Assembly (NCBI RefSeq): GCF_030053775.1 | Contig: NZ_CP125669.1 | Location: 3,529,962 to 3,593,961, forward strand | DNA from: Acinetobacter corruptisaponis | Lineage (GTDB): Bacteria > Pseudomonadota > Gammaproteobacteria > Pseudomonadales > Moraxellaceae | Length of the DNA stretch: 64,000 nucleotides | Direction: 5' to 3' | In this document: positions 15,837-26,209 of the stretch, in pieces | Position numbering within the stretch: position 1 is the first letter of the stretch | Layout: each line of letters begins with the position of its first letter | Translations under genes and position numbers: made by a program | The notes under the pieces: generated by a model | Told to the model about the DNA's origin: nothing | What the model saw: only the letters and a program-made list of their open reading frames with translations | Databases searched by the model: none

Positions 15837-16760
15837 TTATTCATCAGGATAGGCAACTTTTTTAAGCGCCCTGATATCGGTTTCAGGTGAGCATAAGGAA
15901 ATAAACTCATAACCATAACCACGGAGCAAATGTCCTTTGCGTACAGCAATCCATGTGGTATTGGCACCAAAAATATCGGTTTTGATCTGTTGTAGACGAT
16001 AATCCCGCTCAGCATCATAGGCGACATCATTGACAATCCCTACACCCATATTCAATTCAACATAGGTCTTGATGACATCGGCATCAAGTGCAGACATCAC
16101 AATGTCAGCATGCAGTTGCGCATCTTCAAAGGCCTTGTCAATTTTTGAACGACCTGTAAAACCACCATGATAGGTAATCAACGGATATTCCGCCAAGACT
16201 TCAAGGCTAATTTTGTCCAATTTGGCTAATGGGTGATCTTTAGGCGTAATGATGCTGTGATGCCATTCATAATAAGGCACGCTTGCCAGATTTTCCTCTG
16301 TGGTTAATGATTCCGTTGCGATGCCAATATCCGCCTCGCCCTGAAGTAGCATTTCTGCAATTTCTACTGGACTGGCCTGTTGTAAGACCAAGTGAACCTT
16401 TGGAAATAATTTCTTGAATTGATTCACAATCGGTGGAAGTACATAACGTGCCTGAGTATGGGTGGTGGCAATGGTCAGTGTTCCTTCATCCACCTTGTTA
16501 AAGTCATCGGCAAGACGCTTGATATTGTCTGCATCGACCAGCATCCGTTCAACAATACTCAACAATGACTGGCCTGGTTCAGTCAGCCCCAGTAAACGTT
16601 TGCCTTTACGGACAAAAAGTTGTACGCCCAACTCATCTTCCAGATCTTTAATGTGTTTACTGACACCTGACTGGGAGGTATAAAGTGCCGCAGACGCTTC
16701 GGTTAAATTAAAGTTTTGACGAACAGTTTCCCGAATAATTCTGAGTTGTTGAAAGTTCAT
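15837..16760 (-). CDS. cysB: LysR-family sulfur regulator, CysB/Cbl type
   Basis: A 307-residue LysR protein of the CysB group: the N-terminus MNFQQLRIIRE, the helix-turn-helix ALYTSQSGVSKHIKDLE, and the effector-domain segments TTHTQARYVLPP and YHGGFTGRSKID match CysB, which binds N-acetylserine or sulfate-related ligands and switches on sulfate assimilation. It is slightly shorter than the 324 residues of enteric CysB. It is separated from cysA by 75 bases and lies downstream of the sulfate transporter genes in the same direction. It could be Cbl-like; CysB is favoured by context and by being the only candidate here. Confidence 0.85.
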   Translation of the reverse strand: MNFQQLRIIRETVRQNFNLTEASAALYTSQSGVSKHIKDLEDELGVQLFVRKGKRLLGLTEPGQSLLSIVERMLVDADNIKRLADDFNKVDEGTLTIATTHTQARYVLPPIVNQFKKLFPKVHLVLQQASPVEIAEMLLQGEADIGIATESLTTEENLASVPYYEWHHSIITPKDHPLAKLDKISLEVLAEYPLITYHGGFTGRSKIDKAFEDAQLHADIVMSALDADVIKTYVELNMGVGIVNDVAYDAERDYRLQQIKTDIFGANTTWIAVRKGHLLRGYGYEFISLCSPETDIRALKKVAYPDE

Positions 16761-16835
16761 AAATATTTTTCCACATAAGAGGTGGGGAACAACTAAAGTT
16801 CAGTAGGGAAGTTTAGTGTTCCTCCATATATTATT

Positions 16836-17906
16836 TTAAGCCACTTGCGTTGTTTGGTCTGCAAATAAATGAAGTTGAGCCGCACTAATCCAAACGGTTT
16901 GATTTGGCTTGAATTGATGTAAATTCGCTTCTTCTACACTTAATAAAATTTCGATGTTACGTCCACTGCGATCTTGTAATTCAGCAATGACTTTACCAGC
17001 AATCCAGACTTCACGTAGGAACGTTGCCTCAATAGTATTTGGCTGTGGTTGTGCATGAATATGCAGTTCATTTGGTCGTGCAAAGGCGATCACTTTTCCT
17101 TGCGGAGCATCAATAGCAGTCGGTAACTGAATACGGTCATCACCGAGGCGAATGATACCGCCTGTATGCTCACCCTCAAAGCGGTTTGCCTGACCCAGAA
17201 AATCGAATACAAATGGTGTGGCAGGTTTTTCATACACTTCACGTGGTGAACCGATTTGCTCAACATCACCTTTGTTCATCACAATGATTTGATCAGCAAC
17301 TTCCAAAGCTTCTTCCTGATCATGGGTGACAAAGATTGAAGTGATATGTAGTTCGTCATGCAGGGTACGCAACCATCGACGTAATTCTTTACGCACTTTG
17401 GCATCCAGTGCGCCAAATGGCTCATCCAGTAGCAGGACGCGTGGTTCAACTGCCAAGGCACGAGCCAAAGCAATACGTTGACGTTGACCACCCGAAAGCT
17501 GGGCAGGGTAACGGTCTGCCAGAAATCCCAATTGCACCAAGTCCAATAAACGAGTCACACGTTTTTTTATTTCAGCTTCTGTTGGACGGGTGGCACGTGG
17601 GCGAACACGTAGGCCAAAGGCAATATTGTCAAATACCGTCATGTGGCGGAACAGGGCATAGTGCTGGAATACAAAGCCGACCTGACGCTCACGTACATGA
17701 ATATTGGTGGCATCCTCACCCTCAAGCAGGACCTGACCGCCATCGGCAGATTCCAGTCCTGCAATGATGCGTAGCAGGGTGGTTTTACCGCAGCCAGATG
17801 GGCCAAGCAATGCAACCAGTTCACCCTCAGGAAAGTCCAGGGAGATGTTTTTTAGCGCATGGAATGCACCAAAGTGTTTTTCAATATTTTTAACTTGAAT
17901 ACTCAT
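16836..17906 (-). CDS. cysA: Sulfate/thiosulfate ABC transporter ATP-binding protein
   Basis: A 356-residue ATPase that powers sulfate and thiosulfate import. Walker A is GPSGCGKTT at 35-43, followed by the Q-loop FVFQHYALF, the signature LSGGQRQR, Walker [12 protein letters not shown] and the switch VTHDQ. Residues after about 235 form the TOBE-type regulatory domain. It is the last transporter gene of a minus-strand cluster, 11 bases behind cysW. Confidence 0.96.
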   Translation of the reverse strand: MSIQVKNIEKHFGAFHALKNISLDFPEGELVALLGPSGCGKTTLLRIIAGLESADGGQVLLEGEDATNIHVRERQVGFVFQHYALFRHMTVFDNIAFGLRVRPRATRPTEAEIKKRVTRLLDLVQLGFLADRYPAQLSGGQRQRIALARALAVEPRVLLLDEPFGALDAKVRKELRRWLRTLHDELHITSIFVTHDQEEALEVADQIIVMNKGDVEQIGSPREVYEKPATPFVFDFLGQANRFEGEHTGGIIRLGDDRIQLPTAIDAPQGKVIAFARPNELHIHAQPQPNTIEATFLREVWIAGKVIAELQDRSGRNIEILLSVEEANLHQFKPNQTVWISAAQLHLFADQTTQVA

Positions 17907-17917
17907 GTGTTCATTCC

Positions 17918-18802
17918 TTATGTATTTGGCTGATGTTCATTGGCTTGGTCTTGACGGATTTCTAACCATGTTTTCAAAATCAGGGTAATGATCGCTAAAA
18001 ATGCCAGTAATGAAGACACAGCAAATGCAGCACTAAAGGTATATTCGTTATAAAGAATCTCAACGTGTAACGGTAAGGTATTGGTCTGACCACGAATATG
18101 TCCTGACACCACCGATACCGCACCAAACTCACCCATTGCACGGGCATTACACAGAATCACACCGTAAATCAGACCCCATTTAATATTTGGCAGGGTCACT
18201 TTCCAAAAGGTTTGCCAGCCTGAAGCGCCCAAAACAATTGCAGCTTCCTCTTCCTCTGTGCCCTGAGCTTCCATCAGTGGGATTAACTCGCGGGCAACAA
18301 AAGGAACGGTAATAAAAATGGTCGCCAATACAATCGCAGGAACGGCATACAGGATCTTGATGTCATGATCCATTAACCAGCCACCAATCCAGCCTTGCGT
18401 ACCAAAAATCAGCACCAGCATTAAACCAGCAATGACAGGGGAAACCGAAAACGGCATATCAATAATGGTGGTGAGGATGGCCTTGCCACGAAACTGGAAT
18501 TTAGCCACCGCCCATGCCGCTGCAACCCCGAATACCACATTGATTGGAACGGCAATTGCAGCAGTTAATAAAGTCAGCTTCACTGCAGACAGGGTATCTG
18601 AATCGGTCAGGGCATTGATATACACTTCAATCCCTTGTTTAAATGCTTCTACAAACACCAGAATCAGCGGCAAAATCAGGCAGCTCAGGAAAAAAATCAT
18701 TGCCACTGTGATCAGCGTATAACGTACCCAGGTCGGTTCACGGGTTGCATCGCGGGCCTGTAACTTGAGTGCCAAGGCATTGCTATTGTTATTTAAGCTC
18801 AT
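17918..18802 (-). CDS. cysW: Sulfate/thiosulfate ABC transporter permease CysW
   Basis: A 294-residue inner-membrane permease with about six hydrophobic segments and the EAA loop ([28 protein letters not shown]) that contacts CysA. The start at 18802 is chosen because its ATG overlaps the TGA of cysT by the ATGA pattern, implying translational coupling; an upstream in-frame start at 18835 would lie inside cysT. It forms the heterodimeric channel with CysT. Confidence 0.95.
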   Translation of the reverse strand: MSLNNNSNALALKLQARDATREPTWVRYTLITVAMIFFLSCLILPLILVFVEAFKQGIEVYINALTDSDTLSAVKLTLLTAAIAVPINVVFGVAAAWAVAKFQFRGKAILTTIIDMPFSVSPVIAGLMLVLIFGTQGWIGGWLMDHDIKILYAVPAIVLATIFITVPFVARELIPLMEAQGTEEEEAAIVLGASGWQTFWKVTLPNIKWGLIYGVILCNARAMGEFGAVSVVSGHIRGQTNTLPLHVEILYNEYTFSAAFAVSSLLAFLAIITLILKTWLEIRQDQANEHQPNT

Positions 18803-19632
18803 TGTGCAACTCTCCCTGTGCGACGGCTTGCCCATGCCTGTAATAAGTTAATTAAAAATAGGATGGCAAAGGAGAGAACCAGCATCACCACGGCAATGGT
18901 GGTTGCACCTGCATAATCATATTCTTCCAGACGGGAAATAATCATCAATGGTGCAATCTCGGTCTTATATGGCATATTTCCTGCGATGAAAATAACTGAA
19001 CCATATTCACCAACACCGCGGGCAAATGCCAGCGCAAAACCTGTCAGTAATGCTGGGAATAAAATCGGCAGAATCACCTTGCTAATGGTCTGCCAGCGAT
19101 TTGCGCCCAGTGCAGAAGCCGCTTCTTCAAGCTCCGTTTCAATGTCACTGAGTACGGGTTGTACGGTACGCACCACAAAAGGTAGGCCAATAAAGATCAG
19201 GGCAAGGGTAATACCCAGCGGGGTATAGGCCACATGAATGCCTAAAGGTTCAAGGTATTGTCCAATCCAGCCATTTTTTGCATACAGTGAGGTGAGGGCA
19301 ATACCTGCAACCGCAGTTGGTAATGCAAAAGGAAGATCAACCAGTGCATCGACAATTCTTTTGCCTGGGAAGCTATAACGTACCAGACACCATGCCAGTA
19401 ATAAGCCAAAAATCACATTGACTGTGGCGGCAATCAAGGCCGCACTAAAGCTCAGTTGTAAAGACTTTAAAATTCGTTCTGACGTTAAGATTTCCCATAA
19501 TCCGTCCCATCCAATCCCAAAGGATTTGATAAACACAGCAGATAAAGGAATAAGCACAATGAAAGACACGTAAGCGAGGGTAAAGCCTAAAGAGAGACCA
19601 AACCCAGGCAGCACTCGGGAACGCTGCGACAT
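18799..19632 (-). CDS. cysT: Sulfate/thiosulfate ABC transporter permease CysT
   Basis: A 277-residue permease with about six membrane helices and the EAA loop [25 protein letters not shown]. The N-terminus [11 protein letters not shown] is typical for CysT (also called CysU). It pairs with CysW. Its stop codon overlaps the cysW start. The sulfate-binding protein gene sbp lies upstream but is separated by an unrelated hydrolase gene. Confidence 0.95.
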   Translation of the reverse strand: MSQRSRVLPGFGLSLGFTLAYVSFIVLIPLSAVFIKSFGIGWDGLWEILTSERILKSLQLSFSAALIAATVNVIFGLLLAWCLVRYSFPGKRIVDALVDLPFALPTAVAGIALTSLYAKNGWIGQYLEPLGIHVAYTPLGITLALIFIGLPFVVRTVQPVLSDIETELEEAASALGANRWQTISKVILPILFPALLTGFALAFARGVGEYGSVIFIAGNMPYKTEIAPLMIISRLEEYDYAGATTIAVVMLVLSFAILFLINLLQAWASRRTGRVAQ

Positions 19633-19716
19633 GATATTTCCTCAAGATGAGAGATGCTTGCTAAAGACCAGTAAGCAAATAAATAACGCGAAAACCAAAA
19701 GTATGAAGAGCTGAGC

Positions 19717-20319
19717 TTAGGCAAATTTTAGGTTAAAATTTGCCTGACTCATTCGGTTTACAGGCCGCATCTTTTTTTCGGGCAGCATGTAATTGAGGAT
19801 TTCAGGAAAAGGACCAAACCCAGATGCCACATTGATATGACCAACCTGACCTAAATTGATTGGGGCAAGTTTCCATGCCTGTGCAAGCTGTAACGCATCG
19901 ACATAACCCAGCCACGGATCATTTTCACTAATCAATAATGTGGTCGGTACATCAATGCTGAGCTGATGAAAATATTGCTTGTAATCAGTCAAACTATGAC
20001 GGGCAAAACCACTTTCACCAAAACGGGCAGGGTTGGCAGGTGCCACCAGAATCAGGTTTTTCACTTTTGCCCTGAGTTCAGGATGTTCAGCAAGTGCCGC
20101 AACACTGGTTAGGCAACCAAAACTGTGTGCAACGATTTGCACAGGTGATTTAATTGTTGCAACTGTTTTGACAAACTGGGCAACCCATTCATTTAATACT
20201 GGTCGGTCCCAGTGTTTTTGCTGCACACGAGAACTAGACACGAGTTGCTGTTGTAACCACGACTGCCAATGTTGTGCTTCACTGCCACCAACACCAGGAA
20301 CAATGACTGTATGAACCAT
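19717..20319 (-). CDS. Small alpha/beta hydrolase, RBBP9/YdeN type
   Basis: A 200-residue hydrolase of the RBBP9/YdeN family. The N-terminal strand VIVPGVGGSEAQHWQSWL is the family hallmark, the nucleophile is S66 in AHSFGC, the acid is probably the Asp in SENDPW, and the catalytic His is in GHINVASG. Family members are serine hydrolases whose natural substrates are mostly unknown. Its place between sbp and cysT suggests co-regulation with sulfate uptake, perhaps releasing sulfur from an ester, but that is only inference. Confidence 0.85.
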   Translation of the reverse strand: MVHTVIVPGVGGSEAQHWQSWLQQQLVSSSRVQQKHWDRPVLNEWVAQFVKTVATIKSPVQIVAHSFGCLTSVAALAEHPELRAKVKNLILVAPANPARFGESGFARHSLTDYKQYFHQLSIDVPTTLLISENDPWLGYVDALQLAQAWKLAPINLGQVGHINVASGFGPFPEILNYMLPEKKMRPVNRMSQANFNLKFA

Positions 20320-20356
20320 GTCTATTCTCCTTTAAATTTTCTTAACCTCTCCCTAG

Positions 20357-20377
20357 CCCTCTCCTAATAGGAGAGGG
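20357..20377. repeat. Palindromic intergenic element CCCTCTCCTA-A-TAGGAGAGGG
   Basis: A perfect 10-bp palindrome around one central base, embedded in a C/T-rich then G/A-rich stretch between sbp and the hydrolase. A related purine-rich run (GAGGGAGGG) occurs about 90 bases further. It has no T run on either strand. Its look is that of a dispersed intergenic repeat; copy number cannot be known from this window. Confidence 0.55.
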
Positions 20378-20474
20378 AATATCACGAATATGGGTAAGTT
20401 TTTGTATTCGTGGAAATTCTTCCTTATTTTAGGAGGGATGAGGAACGATTATAGTTCCGCAAGAGGGAGGGATT

Positions 20475-21482
20475 CTATTTGCCTGTACTATTGGTCTTAA
20501 CGATCTGGTCAAAAATACCGCCGTTGTCAAAGTGGGTTTTTTGCACCTTGGTCCAGCCACCAAACTCTTTATCAATGGTGACAAGTTTGAGCGGCTTAAA
20601 TACATTACTGTATTTCTTCAATGTATCTGCATTACGCGGACGGTAGAAGTTACGCGCTGCAATTTCCTGACCTGATGGTGAATAGAGATAGTTCAGGTAA
20701 CCACGGGCAATTTGCAGGTTGCCTTTCTTCTCGGCATTTTTCTCAACCACTGCCACAGGTGGCTCAGCAAGAATTGAAAGTGATGGAGTCACAATCTCAA
20801 ACTTGCCTGGCTGCTCACGTACGGCAAGGAACGCCTCATTTTCCCAAGCCAGCAACACGTCACCGATTCCACGTTCAGCAAAGGTCGTGGTTGAACCACG
20901 GGCGCCTGAGTCAAGCACCTTGGTTTGTTTATAAATCTGGCGTACGAATTCCTGTGCCTTGGCATCATTACCACCTTTCTGGTGTTTTGCCCAAGCCCAC
21001 GCTGCTAAATAGTTCCAGCGCGCACCACCTGAAGTTTTAGGGTTCGGTGTAATGATTTCTACACCTGGCTTAATCAGGTCGCCCCAATCTTTAATCTGTT
21101 TAGGGTTGTCTTTACGCACAAGGAAAACGATGGTTGAGGTATAAGGTGTTGAGTTGTTTGGCAGTTTCTTCTGCCAGTCTGCTGGAAGCAATTTTGCATT
21201 TTCAGCAATTTCATCAATATCCGCTGCAAGGGCAAGTGTCACCACATCAGCACTTAAGCCATCAATCACGGCACGGGCCTGTTTGCCTGAACCCCCATGG
21301 GATTGTTTGAAATCAATGTCCTGACCTGTACGCTGTTTCCAGAAAGCACCAAACTGCTTATTGAAATCGGTATAAAGCTCGCGGGTTGGGTCATAAGAGA
21401 CATTCAAAAACTCTTGTGCCGCGAAAGAAGACACTGAGAGTAATGCGGCAATGACACCAACTTTTAACTGAGATAAACGCAT
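20475..21482 (-). CDS. sbp: Periplasmic sulfate-binding protein
   Basis: A 335-residue substrate-binding protein with a Sec signal peptide (cleavage near SSFAA) and the sulfate-binding family motifs: [11 protein letters not shown] near the mature N-terminus, [18 protein letters not shown] with the sulfate-contacting SGxSGKQ-like loop, and [13 protein letters not shown]. It delivers sulfate to CysTWA in the inner membrane. It could instead be the thiosulfate-preferring CysP, which is very similar; Sbp is the safer name. Confidence 0.93.
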   Translation of the reverse strand: MRLSQLKVGVIAALLSVSSFAAQEFLNVSYDPTRELYTDFNKQFGAFWKQRTGQDIDFKQSHGGSGKQARAVIDGLSADVVTLALAADIDEIAENAKLLPADWQKKLPNNSTPYTSTIVFLVRKDNPKQIKDWGDLIKPGVEIITPNPKTSGGARWNYLAAWAWAKHQKGGNDAKAQEFVRQIYKQTKVLDSGARGSTTTFAERGIGDVLLAWENEAFLAVREQPGKFEIVTPSLSILAEPPVAVVEKNAEKKGNLQIARGYLNYLYSPSGQEIAARNFYRPRNADTLKKYSNVFKPLKLVTIDKEFGGWTKVQKTHFDNGGIFDQIVKTNSTGK

Positions 21483-21753
21483 GAAAAACCCCTTTAATTG
21501 ATCTGTTATAAACAGATCTTCAATCTTGATTTGGAATATGGATGCAGCATAACGCTAGTTTTTTTGCAAAAAAAATAATTAAAAACGAATTTGATATGAA
21601 AAAAATGCAATTGCATAAAATAGATAAACTATGCTGAATTATTGATAAATAATAAATTTTTATTCCAATTCTTAAATTGTTATAATTATTTAAAATCAAA
21701 GAGTTATTTATTATTAATCATGTGGGCTATTTGGATTGAAAGGTGTTTGAATC

Positions 21754-22566
21754 ATGCAATGCTATAAAAATGGACAGTTAATTGATTCTATCCCTTTACT
21801 TGATCGGGCATTTCACTATGGAGATGGCTGCTTTACCACAGCACGTATTTTTCAGGGAATTTTTGAACTAAAAGAATTGCACTTTGCACGTTTAAAACGG
21901 GCTTGCCAGAGCCTGAGTCTGGATGCTGATCTATCTCAAATTGAAAAATCAATGGAGCAGTTGCAACAACAGCATTCAAGCTTAAACGGCACCTTAAAGA
22001 TCGTGATTAGTCGTGGAGAGGGAAACCGTGGCTATAGCTTGCCTTTACATCCCGCCGATATTTACCTTTGGTATTATCCAGCCACATTGCAGGCTTTCCA
22101 GCCTGAATGGATTGCCAGTGGAATGCTAAATCGTGCTTTGGGCCTAACCATGCCGAATCTGGTGGGCTTAAAAACCCTGAACCGTTTAGAGCAAGTGCTA
22201 TTGAAACAGGAAGCGGACCAACAAGGTTGGCTTGAGGCATTGGTCAGTGATGTACAGGGCTATATTGTTGAAGGCGTGAGCAGTAATTGTTTTATTCGTA
22301 TAAATGGACGGTGGATTACGCCAGAACTTCGCTATAATGGCGTCCACGGTGTCATGCGGGCAACCATCCTGTCGCGGATGCAGCAATCACAGATTGAATG
22401 TGAGCAACGTTATATTGGAATAGATGAGCTTGGGCAGATTCAAAGCCTGTTTTTCTGTAATGCCTTGCACCCGATGAAAGCGGTTGTTCGATTTCATGAT
22501 CGGGCTTTAGAGCAACAACCCTGCCTTGATTTATTTAAAACTTTAAAACTGAACCAGATTGATTAA
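21754..22566 (+). CDS. pabC: Aminodeoxychorismate lyase
   Basis: A 270-residue fold-type IV PLP enzyme that splits 4-amino-4-deoxychorismate into p-aminobenzoate and pyruvate for folate synthesis. The PLP lysine is K140 in GLKTLNRLEQVL; DRAFHYGDGCFTT near 17-29 and VEGVSSNCF match the family. It begins the conserved pabC-mltG-tmk run. The 271 bases before it are very AT-rich and carry no gene. Confidence 0.92.
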   Translation: MQCYKNGQLIDSIPLLDRAFHYGDGCFTTARIFQGIFELKELHFARLKRACQSLSLDADLSQIEKSMEQLQQQHSSLNGTLKIVISRGEGNRGYSLPLHPADIYLWYYPATLQAFQPEWIASGMLNRALGLTMPNLVGLKTLNRLEQVLLKQEADQQGWLEALVSDVQGYIVEGVSSNCFIRINGRWITPELRYNGVHGVMRATILSRMQQSQIECEQRYIGIDELGQIQSLFFCNALHPMKAVVRFHDRALEQQPCLDLFKTLKLNQID

Positions 22567-22567
22567 T

Positions 22568-23644
22568 ATGCCAAAGCCGCCAAATTCAAGCAAAAGCAAG
22601 AAAAAACCGAAAGTCAAGCCGAAATCCAGATTTCCAGTGAAAGCATTTTTGGGTGCAATCATTGTTTTACTTGTCATCCTGTTGAGCATTGTGGGGACAA
22701 GCCTGTTTAAAAACTATCCTGTTGAGGGCAAGAAACAGCTTTTAGTCATTTCTTCGGGCGATACCTATTCCAGATTTATTGACCGTCTCGCAAAAGAAAA
22801 TAAGGTGAATTTTCCGATAATATTAAAGCTGTACCAGAAGTTCATGATTCATGACAGTATGAAAGCGGGTGTGTATGAAGTCACTCATGGCATGAGTGTT
22901 CGTCAGGTGCTGGATATGTTGTCGAATGCTGAAAATGCACAGATGAACCGTATTCTGGTGATTGAGGGAACAACGTTTAAGCAACTGGTTCAGAATCTTA
23001 AAAAAGACCCTAATGTCAGCAAAACCATTCTGGATTTGCCACGGGATCAATTGCTCAAGGAACTGGATATTCCATATTCACATCCTGAAGGCTTGTTTGC
23101 GCCTGATACCTATTTCTTTGCCAAAGGTGAAACGGACAAGAAAATCCTGACCGATTTATACCGCCGTCAAATGAAATCACTGGATGAGGCATGGGCAAAT
23201 AAAGCGGCGAATCTTCCTTACAAAGATAAGTATGAAGCATTGATTATGGCTTCGATTATTGAAAAGGAAACCAGTCTGGACAGTGAGTTGCAACAGGTTT
23301 CAGGTGTGTTTGTGCGTCGCCTGCAAATCGGAATGCGTCTGCAAACCGACCCAACCGTGATTTATGGCATGGGGGCTGATTATAAGGGCAATATCACACG
23401 TAATGACTTACGTACCCCAACAGCTTATAACACCTATACTATTAACGGGTTGCCGCCAACACCGATTGCCTTGCCAAGTAAAAAGGCGATTGAAGCCGCC
23501 ATGCATCCAGATGACTCAAAAAATATTTATTTTGTTGCCACAGGTAATGGTGGGCATAAATTTACAGCATCGTTGGAAGAGCATAACCGTGCGGTGCAGG
23601 AATATTTAACTGTGTTACGTTCAAAGAAAAAGCAGGGTGAATGA
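22568..23644 (+). CDS. mltG: Endolytic murein transglycosylase
   Basis: A 358-residue YceG-family protein with a very basic N-terminus, one transmembrane helix at about 27-47, a LysM-like subdomain and the catalytic domain. The catalytic glutamate is E232 in SIIEKET, followed by the conserved LQTDPTVIYG and NGLPPTPI motifs. It cleaves nascent glycan strands at the inner membrane and limits their length. The ATG at 22568 is chosen, one base after the pabC TAA; a TTG nine bases earlier is less likely. Its stop overlaps tmk. Confidence 0.94.
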   Translation: MPKPPNSSKSKKKPKVKPKSRFPVKAFLGAIIVLLVILLSIVGTSLFKNYPVEGKKQLLVISSGDTYSRFIDRLAKENKVNFPIILKLYQKFMIHDSMKAGVYEVTHGMSVRQVLDMLSNAENAQMNRILVIEGTTFKQLVQNLKKDPNVSKTILDLPRDQLLKELDIPYSHPEGLFAPDTYFFAKGETDKKILTDLYRRQMKSLDEAWANKAANLPYKDKYEALIMASIIEKETSLDSELQQVSGVFVRRLQIGMRLQTDPTVIYGMGADYKGNITRNDLRTPTAYNTYTINGLPPTPIALPSKKAIEAAMHPDDSKNIYFVATGNGGHKFTASLEEHNRAVQEYLTVLRSKKKQGE

Positions 23645-24243
23645 TGTTTATTAGTTTTGAAGGGACGGAAGGTGTAGGGAAAACCACACTGATTCGCAAA
23701 ATTCATCAGTACTTTGAACAGCAGGGTAAACAGGTGGTACTCACCCGTGAACCAGGGGGAACACCATTGGCGGAACAGATTCGCTCGTTGCTGTTGGCGG
23801 TGAATCATGAAGAACAAATGAGCCATGATACTGAGTTGCTACTAATCTATGCGGCACGGGCGCAACATTTACAGCAGGTGATTATTCCAGCTTTGGAGGC
23901 TGGCAAGATTGTGTTAAGTGACCGTTTTACCGATGCCAGTTTTGCCTATCAATGTGCTGGGCGTGGCTTAAGTCAGGAAAAGTTGCAGCTACTTAACCAG
24001 ACTTTCGTTTCGCATATGCCGAAGATTACTTTCTGGCTGGATGCACCGATTGAACTGGGTATGACCCGTGCCAGAGAGCGTGGGGCACTGGATCGTTTTG
24101 AACAGGAAAAGCTGAGCTTCTTTACCAAGGTGCGGGCAGGATATGAATCCTTGTGGCAGGCTGAACCTGAACGGATTAAGCGACTCGATGCCACACAGAA
24201 CCCTGAACAGGTGTTTAAGGATGCGATGGATTATTTTAACTAA
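23641..24243 (+). CDS. tmk: Thymidylate kinase
   Basis: A 200-residue kinase converting dTMP to dTDP. The P-loop is FEGTEGVGKTT near residues 5-15, followed by TREPGGTPLAE, DRFTDASFAYQ and an Arg-rich LID region (TRARERGALDRFE). The ATG overlaps the mltG stop by four bases (ATGA); a second ATG follows directly. The 3' end overlaps the converging histidine kinase gene by eight bases. Confidence 0.95.
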   Translation: MMFISFEGTEGVGKTTLIRKIHQYFEQQGKQVVLTREPGGTPLAEQIRSLLLAVNHEEQMSHDTELLLIYAARAQHLQQVIIPALEAGKIVLSDRFTDASFAYQCAGRGLSQEKLQLLNQTFVSHMPKITFWLDAPIELGMTRARERGALDRFEQEKLSFFTKVRAGYESLWQAEPERIKRLDATQNPEQVFKDAMDYFN

Positions 24244-25498
24244 ACTTTAAAATCGCAATGGTTCCTTTCTCTGGTTTGGATTTAAAGGTGAGTGACCAGC
24301 CAAAATGGTCACAGATTTTTAAAATCAATGGAATGCCAATTCCCGCACTTTGATTGTTGCCCATTCTGGCACGTGAGGTATAAAAGGTACTCAGTGCCTC
24401 AGCCGACATGCCATGTCCCGAATCTTCAATCATGATCTGCGCGTCATGTTGATATATTTTAATTGTGCCATCGTCACAGTTTTCTATGGCGTTCCTCAGT
24501 AGGTTGCTTACCACCACCCGAATCAATTGTGGGGGCACGTTAATTCTAAATGGCTGGTTGACCAGATTTAATATCTCCACATTTTTTCCTTTACACAGGG
24601 AAATATGATGTTCAATCATCACTGGAATTTCATGGTACAAATCCACTTCTTCAGCATAAAGGTTTAAACGTTGCTGATCACGTGCTAGAAATAACAGACA
24701 GGCAATCAGCTCCTCCATATCTTGTGTGATCCGTGCGATTCGGTCCAGATGTGGCAGCACAGTGGCAGGAGTGGACTGGTGATGTTGCAACACCTCAATT
24801 GCACCCAAGATTACGGAAACAGGGGTGCGAAGTTCATGACTCACTGTGGAAAAAAATACCTTTTCCTTTTCTAGATAATGCTGTGACCTTTCAACATAAT
24901 TCTGAATGGCATCAGATAAAACATAGGACTCATAATATTTTATTTTTGAACGGTCAATTTGAATCTGGTCCTGAATCGGAGTTAGTCTGGACAGATCATT
25001 GGCCAAACTCAGTAATGGGTTAATCAATTTACCAAGCTGGTTATAGGCAATATAGGTAATCAGTATGATTGAGAAAACCATCAATACAAAGGCGAAGAAT
25101 ACGACATAGAATTCCTGCTTCTCAATCTCGGTAATGTCCAGCGCAAGAATCTGTTTTTTATCATTCTTTTCAGTCACACGAATCACATAAACTCGATCCT
25201 GATATTCCACCTCATCATGGATGCCAACCTCAAAATCGCTAAATTCCGCAGGAATACGGTCATTCTGGTTTTCGTCATACCATTTGAGGTTGTTGTTTGA
25301 TGAATCCTGATTGTTCTCTGCACGAATCTTGTTCAGGTTAAAGTTTTCAAAATCAATGCCCAGAATATTTTGCCAAACCAGTTTTTCAATATGCTCATTA
25401 ACAAGAAAACCATGCAGACCCACTGCAAAGCTAAGCAAGAGGGTATAACCCACTAAACCAATGACAATATTTTTTCTAAGGTTGGGTAATCTGATCAT
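24236..25498 (-). CDS. Membrane sensor histidine kinase
   Basis: A 420-residue kinase. Transmembrane helix 1 spans about 11-33, a periplasmic sensor of about 95 residues follows, helix 2 spans about 131-151, then a linker, the H-box with H221 (TVSHELRTP), and the ATPase domain with N box (NLLRNAIEN), G1 (EDSGHGMS) and G2 (SAGIGIPLI). The periplasmic part is rich in Asp, Glu and Asn and could bind a cation. It overlaps the response-regulator stop by ATGA, so the two are translated together. The adjacent piuC-piuA genes make an iron-linked signal plausible, as for PirRS-like systems, but this is inference. Confidence 0.9.
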   Translation of the reverse strand: MIRLPNLRKNIVIGLVGYTLLLSFAVGLHGFLVNEHIEKLVWQNILGIDFENFNLNKIRAENNQDSSNNNLKWYDENQNDRIPAEFSDFEVGIHDEVEYQDRVYVIRVTEKNDKKQILALDITEIEKQEFYVVFFAFVLMVFSIILITYIAYNQLGKLINPLLSLANDLSRLTPIQDQIQIDRSKIKYYESYVLSDAIQNYVERSQHYLEKEKVFFSTVSHELRTPVSVILGAIEVLQHHQSTPATVLPHLDRIARITQDMEELIACLLFLARDQQRLNLYAEEVDLYHEIPVMIEHHISLCKGKNVEILNLVNQPFRINVPPQLIRVVVSNLLRNAIENCDDGTIKIYQHDAQIMIEDSGHGMSAEALSTFYTSRARMGNNQSAGIGIPLILKICDHFGWSLTFKSKPEKGTIAILKFS

Positions 25499-26154
25499 GC
25501 GATTTGATAACCCACTTTGGGAATGGTCCTTAACAGCTTGGTTTTATATTCCGCATCTATTCTTTTTCTTAATTCATAAATATGGGTGCGCAATAGGTCT
25601 TTTTCAGGTCGGTCATCGCCCCATAAAACATATTCAAGCTTATCCCTGGAGACAACTTTGGGGCTTTCCTGCATCAGGATAGCCAATAGCTTTTTATCAC
25701 TTGCATGCAGATGAATGGCGGTATTGTTTCGTGAGACTTCATCGGTATATAGGTTATAGCTAAGGTCTGCCACCTGTAGGATTTTTTTCTGTCGGCTATA
25801 AAGTTTGTGTAGTGCCAGAATACGGGCTTCCAGTTCTTCAATTGAAAAAGGCTTGGTCAGATAATCATCTGCACCCAGGTTAAAACAGGAAAGTTTGTCT
25901 TCCAGTTCTGTTTTTGCCGTCAGCATGATAATCGGTGTTTCAATTGTGTCCTGACGCAGTTTTTCTAGCAACTCTATACCCTGCATTTTCGGCAGCATCC
26001 AGTCAATCACCAGCACATCATACTGGTGAATATGACACAGTTGGTAGGCTGTTTCTGCATCATAAGCCGCATCTAAAACATAGTCCTTGGGTTCCAGATA
26101 AGCAAAAATATTGCTGAGCAGGTCAATATGGTCTTCGACAATCAGGATTCTCAT
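25495..26154 (-). CDS. OmpR-family response regulator
   Basis: A 219-residue regulator. The receiver domain has acidic residues E7-D8, the phosphoacceptor D51 (VIDWMLPKMQG), Thr in MLTAKTE and the conserved lysine in LTKPFS. The C-terminal winged helix ends with RTIPKVGYQIA. It is cotranscribed with the histidine kinase and lies 55 bases from the piuC stop. A target in the neighbouring iron genes is likely by position only. Confidence 0.92.
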   Translation of the reverse strand: MRILIVEDHIDLLSNIFAYLEPKDYVLDAAYDAETAYQLCHIHQYDVLVIDWMLPKMQGIELLEKLRQDTIETPIIMLTAKTELEDKLSCFNLGADDYLTKPFSIEELEARILALHKLYSRQKKILQVADLSYNLYTDEVSRNNTAIHLHASDKKLLAILMQESPKVVSRDKLEYVLWGDDRPEKDLLRTHIYELRKRIDAEYKTKLLRTIPKVGYQIA

Positions 26155-26209
26155 GTTGTGTTTATCATCCTTATATGCAGATTGGGTTATGCATTGCTAT
26201 GAAAATTAT

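Noticed and set aside
18803..18835. Upstream start for cysW
   Set aside because: The added residues are an antisense-free out-of-frame reading of cysT; the ATGA overlap at 18799-18802 is the better start.
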